A DNA stretch of 64,000 nt from Chitinophagaceae bacterium (GCA_027489035.1 JAIYAN010000015.1:289852-353851); one strand, 5' to 3'. Positions 8,431 to 17,217 are shown, counted from the first letter of the stretch. The notes: generated by a model from the sequence alone, not told the origin. Numbers and translations: made by a program.

Positions 8431-9453
8431 TTAAACAGTCCACGTTTTTAGACCATCATTTGTGAAAGAATAGTTTTTTATTTCGCCTCCAAATTTTAAA
8501 AGGCTCTCTATAACTGCATATCTATGATTTCCGGGGCAATAAAAAATCATGAATCCACCACCACCAGCGCCGCTTATTTTTCCACCAGTTGCACCTGCAA
8601 GTTTAGCTGCGTCATAAATTTCTTCAATGGCACTATTGCTAATATTATCGGCCATCTTTCTTTTTTGCTGAAATCCAAAATCAAGAATCTCGCCAAATTG
8701 TGAAAGCTTTCCTTTTAATAAAGCCTCTTTCATCATTTTAGCTTGCTCTTTCAATTGATGCATGGCTTCAATGCTTTTTTCGTTTTTGTTATTTACATTT
8801 TTTACCTGTTCATTGATAATCTTTGCACTTTCTCTTGAGGTGGCTGTGAAATATAATACAAGATTGTTTTCTAGCTCATTCATGTATTCAGGTCTGATAC
8901 GTAATGGATTTACAATTACTTTATCTTGATCATAAAATTCCATGAAGTTTACTCCTCCAAAGGTTGCTGCGTATTGGTCTTGTTTTCCTCCCGATAATTT
9001 CAAATCATTACGTTCAATTTCATAAGCCAAATGTGCAATGTCATAATCACCCAAAGGTAGTTTTAGCATTTCTACAAAAGCGCCTAAAATGGCAACAACA
9101 AGAGTAGAAGAAGTACCCAAACCCGAACCAGCTGGTGCATCTACAAAAGTGGAAATACGCATGCCTTTTAATGGGAATGGGAAATCAGCTGCGATTCTAT
9201 TATAAACACCTTTTAATAAATCCAATGTGCCATCAATTGGTAATACATTGTTTAATTCAAGAATTTGTTTTTCTTTTCTATCTAAAGCTTCTACAATGAT
9301 TTTAGGTTCATCTAATAATTCAATGCTTGCATAAGCAGATAAAGAAATGGTGGTATTTAAAATAGCTCCACCATATAAATCGCTGTACGGACTAACATCC
9401 GTTCCGCCACCAGCCAATCCAATTCTTAACGGCGCTTTACTTCTATACATCAT
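8431..9453 (-). CDS. hddA: D-glycero-alpha-D-manno-heptose 7-phosphate kinase (GHMP family)
   Basis: HddA phosphorylates heptose-7-phosphate at C1 using ATP. The 340-residue protein has the GHMP opening RSKAPLRIGLAGGGTDVSPY, the ATP-binding loop AGSGLGTSSTLVV near residue 110 and the C-terminal GGKISGAGGGGFMIFY motif. It is the first gene of a four-gene minus-strand operon whose order kinase-isomerase-nucleotidyltransferase-phosphatase covers the whole route to GDP-D-glycero-alpha-D-manno-heptose, used in S-layer, capsule or LPS glycans. Confidence 0.92.
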   Translation of the reverse strand: MMYRSKAPLRIGLAGGGTDVSPYSDLYGGAILNTTISLSAYASIELLDEPKIIVEALDRKEKQILELNNVLPIDGTLDLLKGVYNRIAADFPFPLKGMRISTFVDAPAGSGLGTSSTLVVAILGAFVEMLKLPLGDYDIAHLAYEIERNDLKLSGGKQDQYAATFGGVNFMEFYDQDKVIVNPLRIRPEYMNELENNLVLYFTATSRESAKIINEQVKNVNNKNEKSIEAMHQLKEQAKMMKEALLKGKLSQFGEILDFGFQQKRKMADNISNSAIEEIYDAAKLAGATGGKISGAGGGGFMIFYCPGNHRYAVIESLLKFGGEIKNYSFTNDGLKTWTV

Positions 9454-9517
9454 AATGGCAACAAGTTATAAAATATAATATCAAGTTGAAAACAATTGTA
9501 AAAAATAATTTTAAATT

Positions 9518-9548
9518 AAAAAGCCGAATCATTACAATCCGGCTTTTT
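9518..9548 (-). terminator. rho-independent terminator of the Omp28 gene
   Basis: AAAAAGCCG (9518-9526) pairs with CGGCTTTTT (9540-9548) around a short AT loop. Read on the minus strand it follows the stop of the Omp28 gene by about 20 bases and ends in a T run, separating that gene from the hddA operon. Confidence 0.8.
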
Positions 9549-9568
9549 TAGAAAAATATATCTAGAGA

Positions 9569-10912
9569 TTAATCAAAATTTACAGTAGCTCCAACATTTG
9601 CATATTGTGAATTATATGATCCTGCATTAGTTTGTGAGGCATCAACAACAGTTGCAATAATTGCACAATTGGCTGGAATTGCAGCATAAGGACCTCCTCC
9701 ATAAACAGAACCATTTAACGACATGGTAAATGGCACTTCGTAAATATTATTTTTAGTTTGCGCACTTACAGGAATGGCATCACCAAATAAATCTGTTGAT
9801 GTTCTTCTTAAAACCGTATTGTGTTGGAAATCATTCACCGGACTAACTCCACCATACAAATAAGGAGTAGCACCATATTGCGGAGAATAATAATTGACTT
9901 GAGGGTATATCAAATTATTCTCAACCATTGCAATTACAATTTTCATCGCTTTTTCAGTTGTAACATTAAACTTAACTTTTACTGTTCCGGTAACGTTTGT
10001 TCCATCTACAGTACTATTGATAGCCATACCTAATGGAGCCCATTTTTGTAAAGCAGCATCTAACACTGAAGTTTGTTCGTTCCAAACTGATTTTCTATTT
10101 AAAATAATGGTTGGATAACCTGAGATACCGAATTGCGAATTATAAGTAGTGTAATATTGGAATTTGTATGGATCTGTTCCTCCTCCACCATGAATAGCAA
10201 TTGATAATGCAGCAGGATGAGTTGCTTTATAAGATTCGATTAAATCAGTTCCTCTTGGACAATACCCGCACCAAGCCCCAGTCATATCTTCCATTAAGAT
10301 TTTTTGAGTAAATGGAGATGGAGATTTAGGTACAACAGAAAGTGTAGCAACACTTGATGGTTGATTGTTTTTTCTAGCTCTTACACTAAATGTTCCAGTA
10401 GTTGTTGGTGTATATTTATAGTTTACAGTTGCTGCATTGTTTAAGGTAAATGAACAACTTGAAGTAATGTCATTTCCGTTTTTATCTCTTGCAGAAAAAG
10501 TTACAAAATCAAATGTGTTGAATTCAACCGATGGGGTAGAAATTTGTACGAAAATACTATCGTTGATTACAGATTGCGACATAATTGAAGTATCTGTACA
10601 TAAAATATTTCCATTGGCATCTAACTTTCTGAAAATATGTTTTACGCTATAATTTCCAGCAGAAGGAAATGCGTGAAGAGGAGATGCTTCATTACTTGTA
10701 TCGGTTCCACCAAAGTTCCAAAGATGTGATGAAAGTTGAGCTTCGCCTACAACTGCTGGAGTAAATTGAACATAAAATGCAGCCGCAGAAGTTGTAAAGC
10801 TAGCGTCGCATGTTTCTACTACATTGCCTGATCCTGGATTGTCTTTTTTACATGATGTGATAAAAAGTGCAACCAATCCAGTTAATAATAACGTGTTTGT
10901 AATTTTTTTCAT
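9569..10912 (-). CDS. Omp28-related outer-membrane lipoprotein with PKD-like and thioredoxin-like regions
   Basis: The 447-residue product has a lipoprotein signal (LFITSC, lipidated Cys at 21) followed by charged KKDN, so it is anchored in an outer membrane leaflet. Residues about 35-120 form a PKD-like domain (LWNFGGTDTS), then a second Ig-like stretch. From about 200 on is the Omp28 domain with MTGAWCGYCPRG; its CxxC has cysteines at 215 and 218, as in thioredoxin folds. The C-terminal half is beta-rich. It is divergent from a TlpA-like gene, 87 bases apart, suggesting a shared thiol or surface role. Substrate unknown. Confidence 0.82.
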   Translation of the reverse strand: MKKITNTLLLTGLVALFITSCKKDNPGSGNVVETCDASFTTSAAAFYVQFTPAVVGEAQLSSHLWNFGGTDTSNEASPLHAFPSAGNYSVKHIFRKLDANGNILCTDTSIMSQSVINDSIFVQISTPSVEFNTFDFVTFSARDKNGNDITSSCSFTLNNAATVNYKYTPTTTGTFSVRARKNNQPSSVATLSVVPKSPSPFTQKILMEDMTGAWCGYCPRGTDLIESYKATHPAALSIAIHGGGGTDPYKFQYYTTYNSQFGISGYPTIILNRKSVWNEQTSVLDAALQKWAPLGMAINSTVDGTNVTGTVKVKFNVTTEKAMKIVIAMVENNLIYPQVNYYSPQYGATPYLYGGVSPVNDFQHNTVLRRTSTDLFGDAIPVSAQTKNNIYEVPFTMSLNGSVYGGGPYAAIPANCAIIATVVDASQTNAGSYNSQYANVGATVNFD

Positions 10913-10999
10913 GAAAGTTTTTTTTTTAAAAGTAGGGGAATTTTGCGAGATACTCCAAAAAAAATCAGTACTTCGCTAAAAAAATAAAGAAAAAAAATA

Positions 11000-11491
11000 A
11001 TGAAAAAATATATTTACATAATTGTTGCTTTCTTGATGATACAATCAAGTTTATTGGCTCAGGAAAATGGATTTCCTTCAATAAAATTAAAATCAACAAA
11101 CGGACAAATGGTTGATTTGGTTGATTTGGGTATTCAAAGTAAAGACACAATGGTTGTAATGTCGTTTTGGGCAACTTGGTGTATTCCTTGTATCAACGAA
11201 TTAGAAATAATCAATGATGTTTATGAAGAAAAACAGGCGATAAAACCATTTAAATTTTATGGTGTTTCTGTTGATGATACAAGAACATCTCAAAGGGTAA
11301 AGCCTTTTATTAAAGGAAAAGGTTGGCAATTCAATGTGCTAATGGATATCAACAGCGAATTAAAAAGATATTTGAATATTACAGACGTACCGCATGTGAT
11401 TATTCTAAAAGACAATAAAATTGTTTATCGCCATACAGGTTATATTTCTGGAGAAGAAGAAAATCTTTTTGAAGCAATTAAAAATCTATAA
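11000..11491 (+). CDS. TlpA/ResA-like periplasmic thioredoxin
   Basis: A 163-residue exported thioredoxin-fold protein with a signal peptide ending near SLLAQ. The redox motif WCIPC has cysteines at 61 and 64, and the cis-proline loop appears as ITDVPHVIIL. Such proteins reduce or shuffle disulfides in the periplasm. It is 32 bases before the DUF6029 barrel gene in the same direction and divergent from the Omp28 gene, which also has a CxxC thioredoxin-like motif. Natural partner unknown. Confidence 0.87.
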   Translation: MKKYIYIIVAFLMIQSSLLAQENGFPSIKLKSTNGQMVDLVDLGIQSKDTMVVMSFWATWCIPCINELEIINDVYEEKQAIKPFKFYGVSVDDTRTSQRVKPFIKGKGWQFNVLMDINSELKRYLNITDVPHVIILKDNKIVYRHTGYISGEEENLFEAIKNL

Positions 11492-11523
11492 ACAACTTAC
11501 TTATCCCATTAATTCAATTTTTT

Positions 11524-13131
11524 ATGAGAAAAAAAGGATACATCCTTGCCATTATATTTTTCAGTTTCTTTCTAAGTTCTAATCAAAGTTTTAGTCAATC
11601 TTTAAATCAACTGATTAAAGGTAATTTTAGCGGCAGCTACGAAAATTATTCTCAGTATTATTTAAAAGATGATAAAATCGGCGCATTATTGCCTCTAGAT
11701 AGAATAGGATCTAACGGATTTTTGAAATTAGATTATAACTATGGCAAGTTTTCTGCAGGTGCTCAATTTGAAAGTTATTTGCCATCAATATTGGGCTATT
11801 TTCCTATTCCCGTAGACAATCAATCTAAAATCGTCAATAAATATTTCAAATACACAGATGAAAAGTTTTCGGTTCAAGTGGGCGACTTTTATGAACAATT
11901 TGGAAGTGGATTAATATTCAGGGCTTTTGAAAACAGACAAATTGGTATAAATAATGCCGTTGAGGGTTTTAATATCCATGTTAATCCAACTGATTACTTC
12001 AGAATGAAAGTTATATATGGCAGAACCCGTCAAATTTTTGAATATGCAAAAGCGGTAAACAGAGGTTTTGATGCAGAATTAGATGTAAATCATTTATTAG
12101 GTAGAAAAAATGATCCAATAAATGTCGCCATTGGTGGAAGTTATTTTGGTAAATACCAGGATTACACTGGTCCTTTAGATAAATTTCCTTCAACCGTTCA
12201 TTCTTTTGCAGGAAGAATTGATTTAGATGCAAATGACTTTTCCTTAAGTTCAGAATATGTGGAGAAAGCAAGCGATCCAAATTTGTTGAATAATCAGAGC
12301 TTTGAAAAAGGAAAAGCATTTCAAGTGAATGGTTCATTTACAAAAAATAATTTCGGTGCTACCGCTACTTTTCGTTCTGTGTATAATATGAATTCAACAA
12401 GTGATAGAAATCAAGAATTTACATCAATTGCACCTTTAAATTATGTACCCGCTTTAACCAAGCAACATGATTATTTAACCAGCAATATTTATGTGTATGC
12501 TGCACAATTAAAAGGTGAGGTTGGTTTTCAAACTGATGTTTTCTATAACATAAAACCTGGAACTAAATTAGGCGGTAAATATGGCACGAAAATTTCTGCT
12601 AATTATTCAATGTTTAATGCATTGAAAGAACCAGGTAATTTAACGGCCATTGGAAAACAAAAATATTTTAGCGATGCCAATATTGAGATAAAAAAGAAGT
12701 TTAGTAAGCAAATGGAAATGACATTGGGTTTGCAACAAATTTTTTATAATTCTGCTGTAATACAAGTTGTTTCCAATGAAACGGTTTCGGCTAATGTTGT
12801 GGCATTGGGTGGGTTATACAAATGGAAATCTAAAAAATCAGTACGTGTGAAATTGGAGCATCTATCATCAGAAACAGATTCAAAAAGTTGGGCATCTGGA
12901 TTAGCAGAATTTTCATTTTCTTCGCCGTATGCATTTTTTATAAGCGACTTATATAATTACGGTAAAACAAAAAATCATTATTATAATTTTGGTGCAAGCG
13001 TTACCAAAAAATCCACACGTTTTAGTTTGTCATTTGGTAAGCAAAGAGCAGGATTGTTTTGTGTAGGTGGTATTTGTCGATTTGTTCCGGCATCTTATGG
13101 ATTTACAGCAGGGTTGACAACAAGTTTTTAA
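11524..13131 (+). CDS. DUF6029-type outer-membrane beta-barrel protein
   Basis: A 535-residue protein with a signal peptide (FSFFLSSNQSFSQ) and many alternating hydrophobic/aromatic strands ending in a final aromatic strand (YGFTAGLTTSF), the hallmark of an outer-membrane barrel. The N-terminal block SGSYENYSQYYLKDDKIGA and the region VQVGDFYEQFGSGLIFRAFE match the Bacteroidota DUF6029 family, which is uncharacterised. It follows the TlpA-like gene by 32 bases and ends at a strong terminator, so the two form a short operon. Confidence 0.78.
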   Translation: MRKKGYILAIIFFSFFLSSNQSFSQSLNQLIKGNFSGSYENYSQYYLKDDKIGALLPLDRIGSNGFLKLDYNYGKFSAGAQFESYLPSILGYFPIPVDNQSKIVNKYFKYTDEKFSVQVGDFYEQFGSGLIFRAFENRQIGINNAVEGFNIHVNPTDYFRMKVIYGRTRQIFEYAKAVNRGFDAELDVNHLLGRKNDPINVAIGGSYFGKYQDYTGPLDKFPSTVHSFAGRIDLDANDFSLSSEYVEKASDPNLLNNQSFEKGKAFQVNGSFTKNNFGATATFRSVYNMNSTSDRNQEFTSIAPLNYVPALTKQHDYLTSNIYVYAAQLKGEVGFQTDVFYNIKPGTKLGGKYGTKISANYSMFNALKEPGNLTAIGKQKYFSDANIEIKKKFSKQMEMTLGLQQIFYNSAVIQVVSNETVSANVVALGGLYKWKSKKSVRVKLEHLSSETDSKSWASGLAEFSFSSPYAFFISDLYNYGKTKNHYYNFGASVTKKSTRFSLSFGKQRAGLFCVGGICRFVPASYGFTAGLTTSF

Positions 13132-13180
13132 AATTGAAGAGGTAGAGATACCTTTTTTACTTTATATAAATGATAAAATA

Positions 13181-13214
13181 AAACCCCGGTTGCTTATGGT
13201 AACCGGGGTTTTTG
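13181..13214. terminator. strong bidirectional terminator
   Basis: AAACCCCGGTT (13181-13191) pairs perfectly with AACCGGGGTTT (13201-13211), with a T run on the plus side and an A run on the other side. It serves the DUF6029 gene and probably also the converging antitoxin gene. Confidence 0.92.
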
Positions 13215-13260
13215 TTTATAAAAGGTTGGATTGTTTGATGAATTTTCTTTCGCTTTTAAA

Positions 13261-13563
13261 TCATAATGTTACAGATAAATTCAGTTTACCACCAAGACCT
13301 ATCTCGATAATTTTTTTGAGTGTTGAAATACGCACGTCTTTAATGTCATTCTCCACTTTTGAAATATAAGCTTTATTTGTTCCGCATTTAACTGCAAGTT
13401 GCTCTTGTGTCAAACCCTTTTCAAGTCTGGCTTCGTGAATCATTGCGCCTAATTTAAAGGTTTCATATCCATTCTCGAAATCGTCCCTTTTTCGCGTTCC
13501 TTTTTTACCATATTGTTCTTCAATATGTTGATCAAGCGTTTTGATGTTGTTATTTGTTTTCAT
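13261..13563 (-). CDS. HigA-type XRE antitoxin, apparently orphaned
   Basis: The 100-residue protein has a short N-terminal extension (KKGTRKRDDFENGYETFKLG) and a helix-turn-helix of the Cro/C1 type (LTQEQLAVKCGTNKAYISKVEN). This architecture is that of HigA antitoxins encoded behind Gp49-like/HigB toxins, which bind their own promoter and neutralise the mRNA-cleaving toxin. Its ATG overlaps by 14 bases the tail of an upstream frame that looks like the last 26 residues of such a toxin, but no toxin body remains. It could now act only as a regulator or as an anti-addiction remnant. Confidence 0.82.
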   Translation of the reverse strand: MKTNNNIKTLDQHIEEQYGKKGTRKRDDFENGYETFKLGAMIHEARLEKGLTQEQLAVKCGTNKAYISKVENDIKDVRISTLKKIIEIGLGGKLNLSVTL

Positions 13564-13630
13564 AATAAACGGCTTTTATTTTAATTGCTTTTGAAATGAA
13601 ATTATCAGGAACAGTTACCACATCGGCATT
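13550..13630 (-). pseudogene. C-terminal remnant of a HigB/Gp49-like toxin
   Basis: On the minus strand, directly overlapping the higA start, the frame reads NADVVTVPDNFISKAIKI and then KAVYYENK before a TAA. This resembles the lysine-rich last helix of HigB-type toxins (ending in KIxxxYYxxK). The codon before it is TAG, and the bases further upstream (13631-13675) carry more stops and no toxin-like sequence. The 14-base overlap with the antitoxin ATG is the usual coupling of such pairs. The call rests on a short match and gene order only. Confidence 0.42.
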
Positions 13631-13675
13631 CTACCAGATAATTCTGGACTAATGAATAATTCAAATTAGTATTAC

Positions 13676-13912
13676 CTATTTCAATGTATTATTGTACAAG
13701 CTTTCTATTGTGAAAATCATATCCCAATTTTTCCCCCATACAATATTGCCTTGGTCTAATTTAAATTTTTTAAATTTTGTAACATCCAGATATTTTTTAC
13801 AAACAGGATTGCTTTTTATTACGGGCAAAAAATTAATGACATTTATTTTTTTGTCATCAAATATTAATTCCACCATGTAATTATCAATGTATTTTGCTGA
13901 TGTTACCTTCAT
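13676..13912 (-). CDS. DUF2442-family protein, putative antitoxin of a DUF4160/DUF2442 pair
   Basis: A 78-residue protein beginning MKVTSAKYIDNYMVELIFDD, with the FLP-type linker and a late GNIVWGKNWDMIF block characteristic of DUF2442. Members are small and typically encoded next to DUF4160 proteins; the pair is predicted to be a type II toxin-antitoxin module. It starts one base after the DUF4160 stop, so translation is almost certainly coupled. Role inferred from pairing, not from an active site. Confidence 0.8.
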   Translation of the reverse strand: MKVTSAKYIDNYMVELIFDDKKINVINFLPVIKSNPVCKKYLDVTKFKKFKLDQGNIVWGKNWDMIFTIESLYNNTLK

Positions 13913-13913
13913 G

Positions 13914-14213
13914 TTACTTAATTTTCGTTGTTATCTTCCGGCATTTTGGCGATTTATGCAATACAAAAAACGCGTGCCATTTTACGGATATTTGCTTATG
14001 ATATTTATTTATAAATTTTAAACTATCTCTATTCTGTCTTTCGTTTAATGGTGATTTTGTTTTCAATTGAATAATATCTACTAATTTCCCATCTTGAAAC
14101 TCTAAAATATATTTACTCTCGCAATCATCAGATTTAACATGTACATGAATTGGAAGATGGTCATTAGAATAGAACAAGAAAATCAATCCGAAATACTCAT
14201 ATATTTTTGGCAT
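13914..14213 (-). CDS. DUF4160-family protein, putative toxin partner
   Basis: A 99-residue basic protein with the DUF4160 opening MPKIYEYFGLIFLFYSNDHLPIHVHVKS, whose HxPxHxHV segment is the family hallmark. The C-terminal third is lysine-rich (KSPKCRKITTKIK), longer than in many members. It precedes the DUF2442 gene by one base. The histidine cluster could bind metal or nucleic acid, but no activity is established for the family. It forms the upstream half of the toxin-antitoxin islet at 13.2-14.2 kb. Confidence 0.8.
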   Translation of the reverse strand: MPKIYEYFGLIFLFYSNDHLPIHVHVKSDDCESKYILEFQDGKLVDIIQLKTKSPLNERQNRDSLKFINKYHKQISVKWHAFFVLHKSPKCRKITTKIK

Positions 14214-14221
14214 TTCTATTA

Positions 14222-14229
14222 CAAATTTA
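14222..14229 (-). promoter_or_regulatory. possible -7 box of the DUF4160/DUF2442 pair
   Basis: On the minus strand the bases read TAAATTTG, an exact TAnnTTTG match 9 bases before the DUF4160 ATG, predicting an almost leaderless transcript. The region is very AT-rich, so a chance match is possible. Confidence 0.33.
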
Positions 14230-14381
14230 TTGTTTTTTAATAAAAAGACAAGTTGATATTCATTTGTTTTTTGTTTTAATAATATTTCACTTTTTGAATT
14301 CTAAAAAAAGATTTTTAAAGCAGTTCAAAAAGACAACTTGTTTTTTAAATATTTTTTCGAAAGCAGTCAATTTTGCATCAA

Positions 14382-16826
14382 TTACTCCACCATAAACTTA
14401 TGTGTTGAGCTATTCGAATTACAATTGATTTTCAAAAAGTAGAATCCTTTTTGCAAGCGGCTAACGTATATCGGTATTGTATTTTTCCCTTGTACCGTAT
14501 TTGTATTTTTATTAATGATCATTCTTCCCAATTGGTCTAAAACCATTATACGTAAAGGACTTGCATGATTAGTTGTAAAGTCTACATTTACAATTTGATG
14601 AGCAGGATTGGGATAAATCGAAACGCTTGAATTGTCATTGCTTAAATTGTATTTGAAATTGGTCGATCCTGTACTAATATTTAAATTATAACAACTGGAT
14701 GCATTAAATCCATTTGAACTACCTAAAACAGAAAGGTCGTCAATCCGCCAGTTTGCTGTATTTGCAATGTTTGAACCCGTTCCATTATAGCCATAAATTC
14801 GGAATGTTATAGCAGTTCCTATAGCTGCAGAAATATTCACACTATTCAATTTTAAAGCCCATGCTGATGTATTGGTTAAAGTTCCTGTTGCGATAGTTGT
14901 CGTGTAATTATCTATACTGCTTCTAATTGCGTATGCTTTAGGTCCTGTGCTTGTTGATCTAGAACCAAAATTTATTCCAGTAATAGAAATTGAGTTTCCT
15001 ATATTGGGCGTAATGGTAAATTGAAAATACGCGCTGCCAGATGCGGCTGTATTTAAAGTTCCAATTCGTGACGCAGCTCCCGCATTGAAAGTTCCCGAAG
15101 CGCCTGTGTATGATGATGAAGCAGAAGCATTTGTTATCAAAGTTGTAGTTCCATTGTTGTTGCCTGTTGTTATTGGTGAAACACTAATTTTAGCTGTTGG
15201 TACTATTGCAGATGAAGTTCCAATTGAAAAATTATACGCTGCCAAATTCAAATAATTAAAGCCATTCACTTTTACAAAATACTTTCTTGCCAAGGTTGTG
15301 TTTGCAATGATTTGTTCTGCTGTGGTTGATGTATTTGATGCGCTTCCGATTACATTTAAAAGCGAATCGTATAGTACCACATCATAATCAGCAGCGAGAT
15401 CGGAAAGGTTTATTTTGACATTTGTATTTGGGGCTGTTGTTCTAAAATTATACCAATCTGCATCTGATGCTGTGTTTATCAAACCAGTTATAGAATTATT
15501 TATAGGAATCGTTTTTGATGTTCCTGATGTATTGTTAGGTTCGTAAACATCTGAGCATCCACTTGAAGCTATGGTGGCAAAGTTTGTTGAATTGCTAAAC
15601 GAACTTATTCCTGATGCGCATACTGTTTGAACTTGATATTCATAAATCGTTGATGGTGTTAATCCAGATAAAACGATATTGTTTGTCGTGCTAGAAGTTA
15701 TTACCCAGTTGGTTGTCCCTGTTTTTCTATATTGAATATTATAACTTACTGCTCCAGTTGATACTGCCCAACCCAAAGAAGCAGTTGTTGAAGAATATGA
15801 TGCTGCAAATAAACCGGTTGGTACATTACATGTTGCAACAGGTGTGCATCCCAATGAAGTGGTTAAACTAGAACGCGCTCCACCAGAAGCAAACAATGCA
15901 TTCATTCTGGTGGTTTGTCCCGCAGTAAACATATTCATACATGCATCATTGGTGTAGTCCATATAATTCATATACATATCTCCGTTAGCTCCGTTACTGC
16001 AAGTAATATGTGGAAAAGCAGGACAACCGGAATTCGAGGTTTGTTGTGTGGGCGTGTCATTTACAAAATCATCACCGCAATTGGCATCACCCCAAATATG
16101 ACGAAGGTTTAGCCAATGACCAACTTCATGCGTAGCGGTTCGTCCCAAATGATAGGGCGTTGCAGTTCCCGGAGAATTCATACTGCCAACAGAAGAATAA
16201 AGTAATACAACACCATCCGTTGCATTTGCTCCGCCAGGAAATTGAGCATAACCCAATAGTCCATTTCCTAAATTGCAAGACCAAATATTTAAATAACTAT
16301 TTGCGGGCCAAGCATTATTTCCACCTGAAGCGGTGTATTTTACTTTGTCATCGAAATTGAATGTAGTAACGGTAGTTGCTTTATGAATAATTCCTGTGGT
16401 AGCAGCGCCGTTTGGGTCACGTTGTGCCAAACAAAACTGAATTTTTGTATCGGCAGCGAAATTTCTAAACACTGCAGGAATTAAATTAGTGTCTCTGTTG
16501 AGTTTTGCAAAATCAAGATTTAGCTGATTGAGTTGTTCGATACATTTTGCATCCGTAATGTTTTCTGCTGTTGTGGCATAAATCACATGAAACACAACGG
16601 GAATGGTTACTACGGCAGCGGAGGTTTTGTTAAGATTGGCGTTTTTAACAAAGTTTGCCGTTTGAGCCTCAATCAAATCCATTTTAGATTTTAACGTTGG
16701 ATCTTGTAATTGCTGTTTTTTTAAATGTTCCATAGTACCGCAATTTCTGGTAGTATTGGATTGCGCCACAAGGCTTGAAACAAATGTCATTGCTGACAAA
16801 AAAGAAAGGAATAAATGTTTTTTCAT
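14382..16826 (-). CDS. secreted M43 (cytophagalysin/pappalysin-type) metalloprotease with T9SS sorting domain
   Basis: An 814-residue extracellular protease. A signal peptide (FLSAMTFVSSLVAQ) is followed by a propeptide-like region to about residue 60 and the M43 catalytic domain. The zinc motif is HEVGHWLNLRH, with ligands H233, H237 and H243 and catalytic E234; a Met-turn YMNYMDYTNDACMNMF follows. Then come a fibronectin type III domain (about 335-420), a PPC-type pre-peptidase domain (about 425-540), a beta-sandwich (about 545-710) and the Por/T9SS C-terminal sorting domain (SIYPNPAHQIVNVDF to KGFYFLKI, ending KFMVE). It is expected to pass the outer membrane by the type IX system and be anchored or released. 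Monocistronic, with about 170 AT-rich bases on its 3' side. Confidence 0.92.
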   Translation of the reverse strand: MKKHLFLSFLSAMTFVSSLVAQSNTTRNCGTMEHLKKQQLQDPTLKSKMDLIEAQTANFVKNANLNKTSAAVVTIPVVFHVIYATTAENITDAKCIEQLNQLNLDFAKLNRDTNLIPAVFRNFAADTKIQFCLAQRDPNGAATTGIIHKATTVTTFNFDDKVKYTASGGNNAWPANSYLNIWSCNLGNGLLGYAQFPGGANATDGVVLLYSSVGSMNSPGTATPYHLGRTATHEVGHWLNLRHIWGDANCGDDFVNDTPTQQTSNSGCPAFPHITCSNGANGDMYMNYMDYTNDACMNMFTAGQTTRMNALFASGGARSSLTTSLGCTPVATCNVPTGLFAASYSSTTASLGWAVSTGAVSYNIQYRKTGTTNWVITSSTTNNIVLSGLTPSTIYEYQVQTVCASGISSFSNSTNFATIASSGCSDVYEPNNTSGTSKTIPINNSITGLINTASDADWYNFRTTAPNTNVKINLSDLAADYDVVLYDSLLNVIGSASNTSTTAEQIIANTTLARKYFVKVNGFNYLNLAAYNFSIGTSSAIVPTAKISVSPITTGNNNGTTTLITNASASSSYTGASGTFNAGAASRIGTLNTAASGSAYFQFTITPNIGNSISITGINFGSRSTSTGPKAYAIRSSIDNYTTTIATGTLTNTSAWALKLNSVNISAAIGTAITFRIYGYNGTGSNIANTANWRIDDLSVLGSSNGFNASSCYNLNISTGSTNFKYNLSNDNSSVSIYPNPAHQIVNVDFTTNHASPLRIMVLDQLGRMIINKNTNTVQGKNTIPIYVSRLQKGFYFLKINCNSNSSTHKFMVE

Positions 16827-17107
16827 AATGTTTTTTTAGGGCCACAAAGTAGAATGGATAATAAAAAACGAGATGAAAAAACGCTGATGTTTGTTTAGTT
16901 AGAGTGAAGTTTGTTTAGGGGGGAGAGGTTATTGAGGTTTGTGAGGTTTGAGATGTTTTAGAAGGGGTTTAAAATTTTCAACCAAAACAAAGAGGAAGGG
17001 TTAAATAACAAATAAGGAATTAAAAATAAAGAATAAGGAATTGGAATTTGTTTCAACATTAGGGTCCAATATTTTGCAATTTCTATATTAACGACATTTG
17101 CAATAGT

Positions 17108-17125
17108 CCACGGTTTCAACCGTGG
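17108..17125. repeat. REP-like palindrome CCACGGTT-TC-AACCGTGG
   Basis: Perfect 8-bp inverted repeat with a two-base centre. The same 9+2+9 palindrome occurs at 44711-44730 in opposite orientation, including the flanking ATAG on one side, so this is a dispersed repeat and not a single terminator. Confidence 0.75.
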
Positions 17126-17217
17126 GGGAGGGTAATTATATTTATTAATTTTAACACCGGTTAAAAACCAGAAATTTAAAATACAGGGTTTTATTGTATT
17201 TGAAAACCATTTACAGA

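Noticed and set aside
13261..14213. Prophage or integrative element remnant
   Set aside because: Only TA-type genes are present; no integrase, att repeats or tRNA border was seen.
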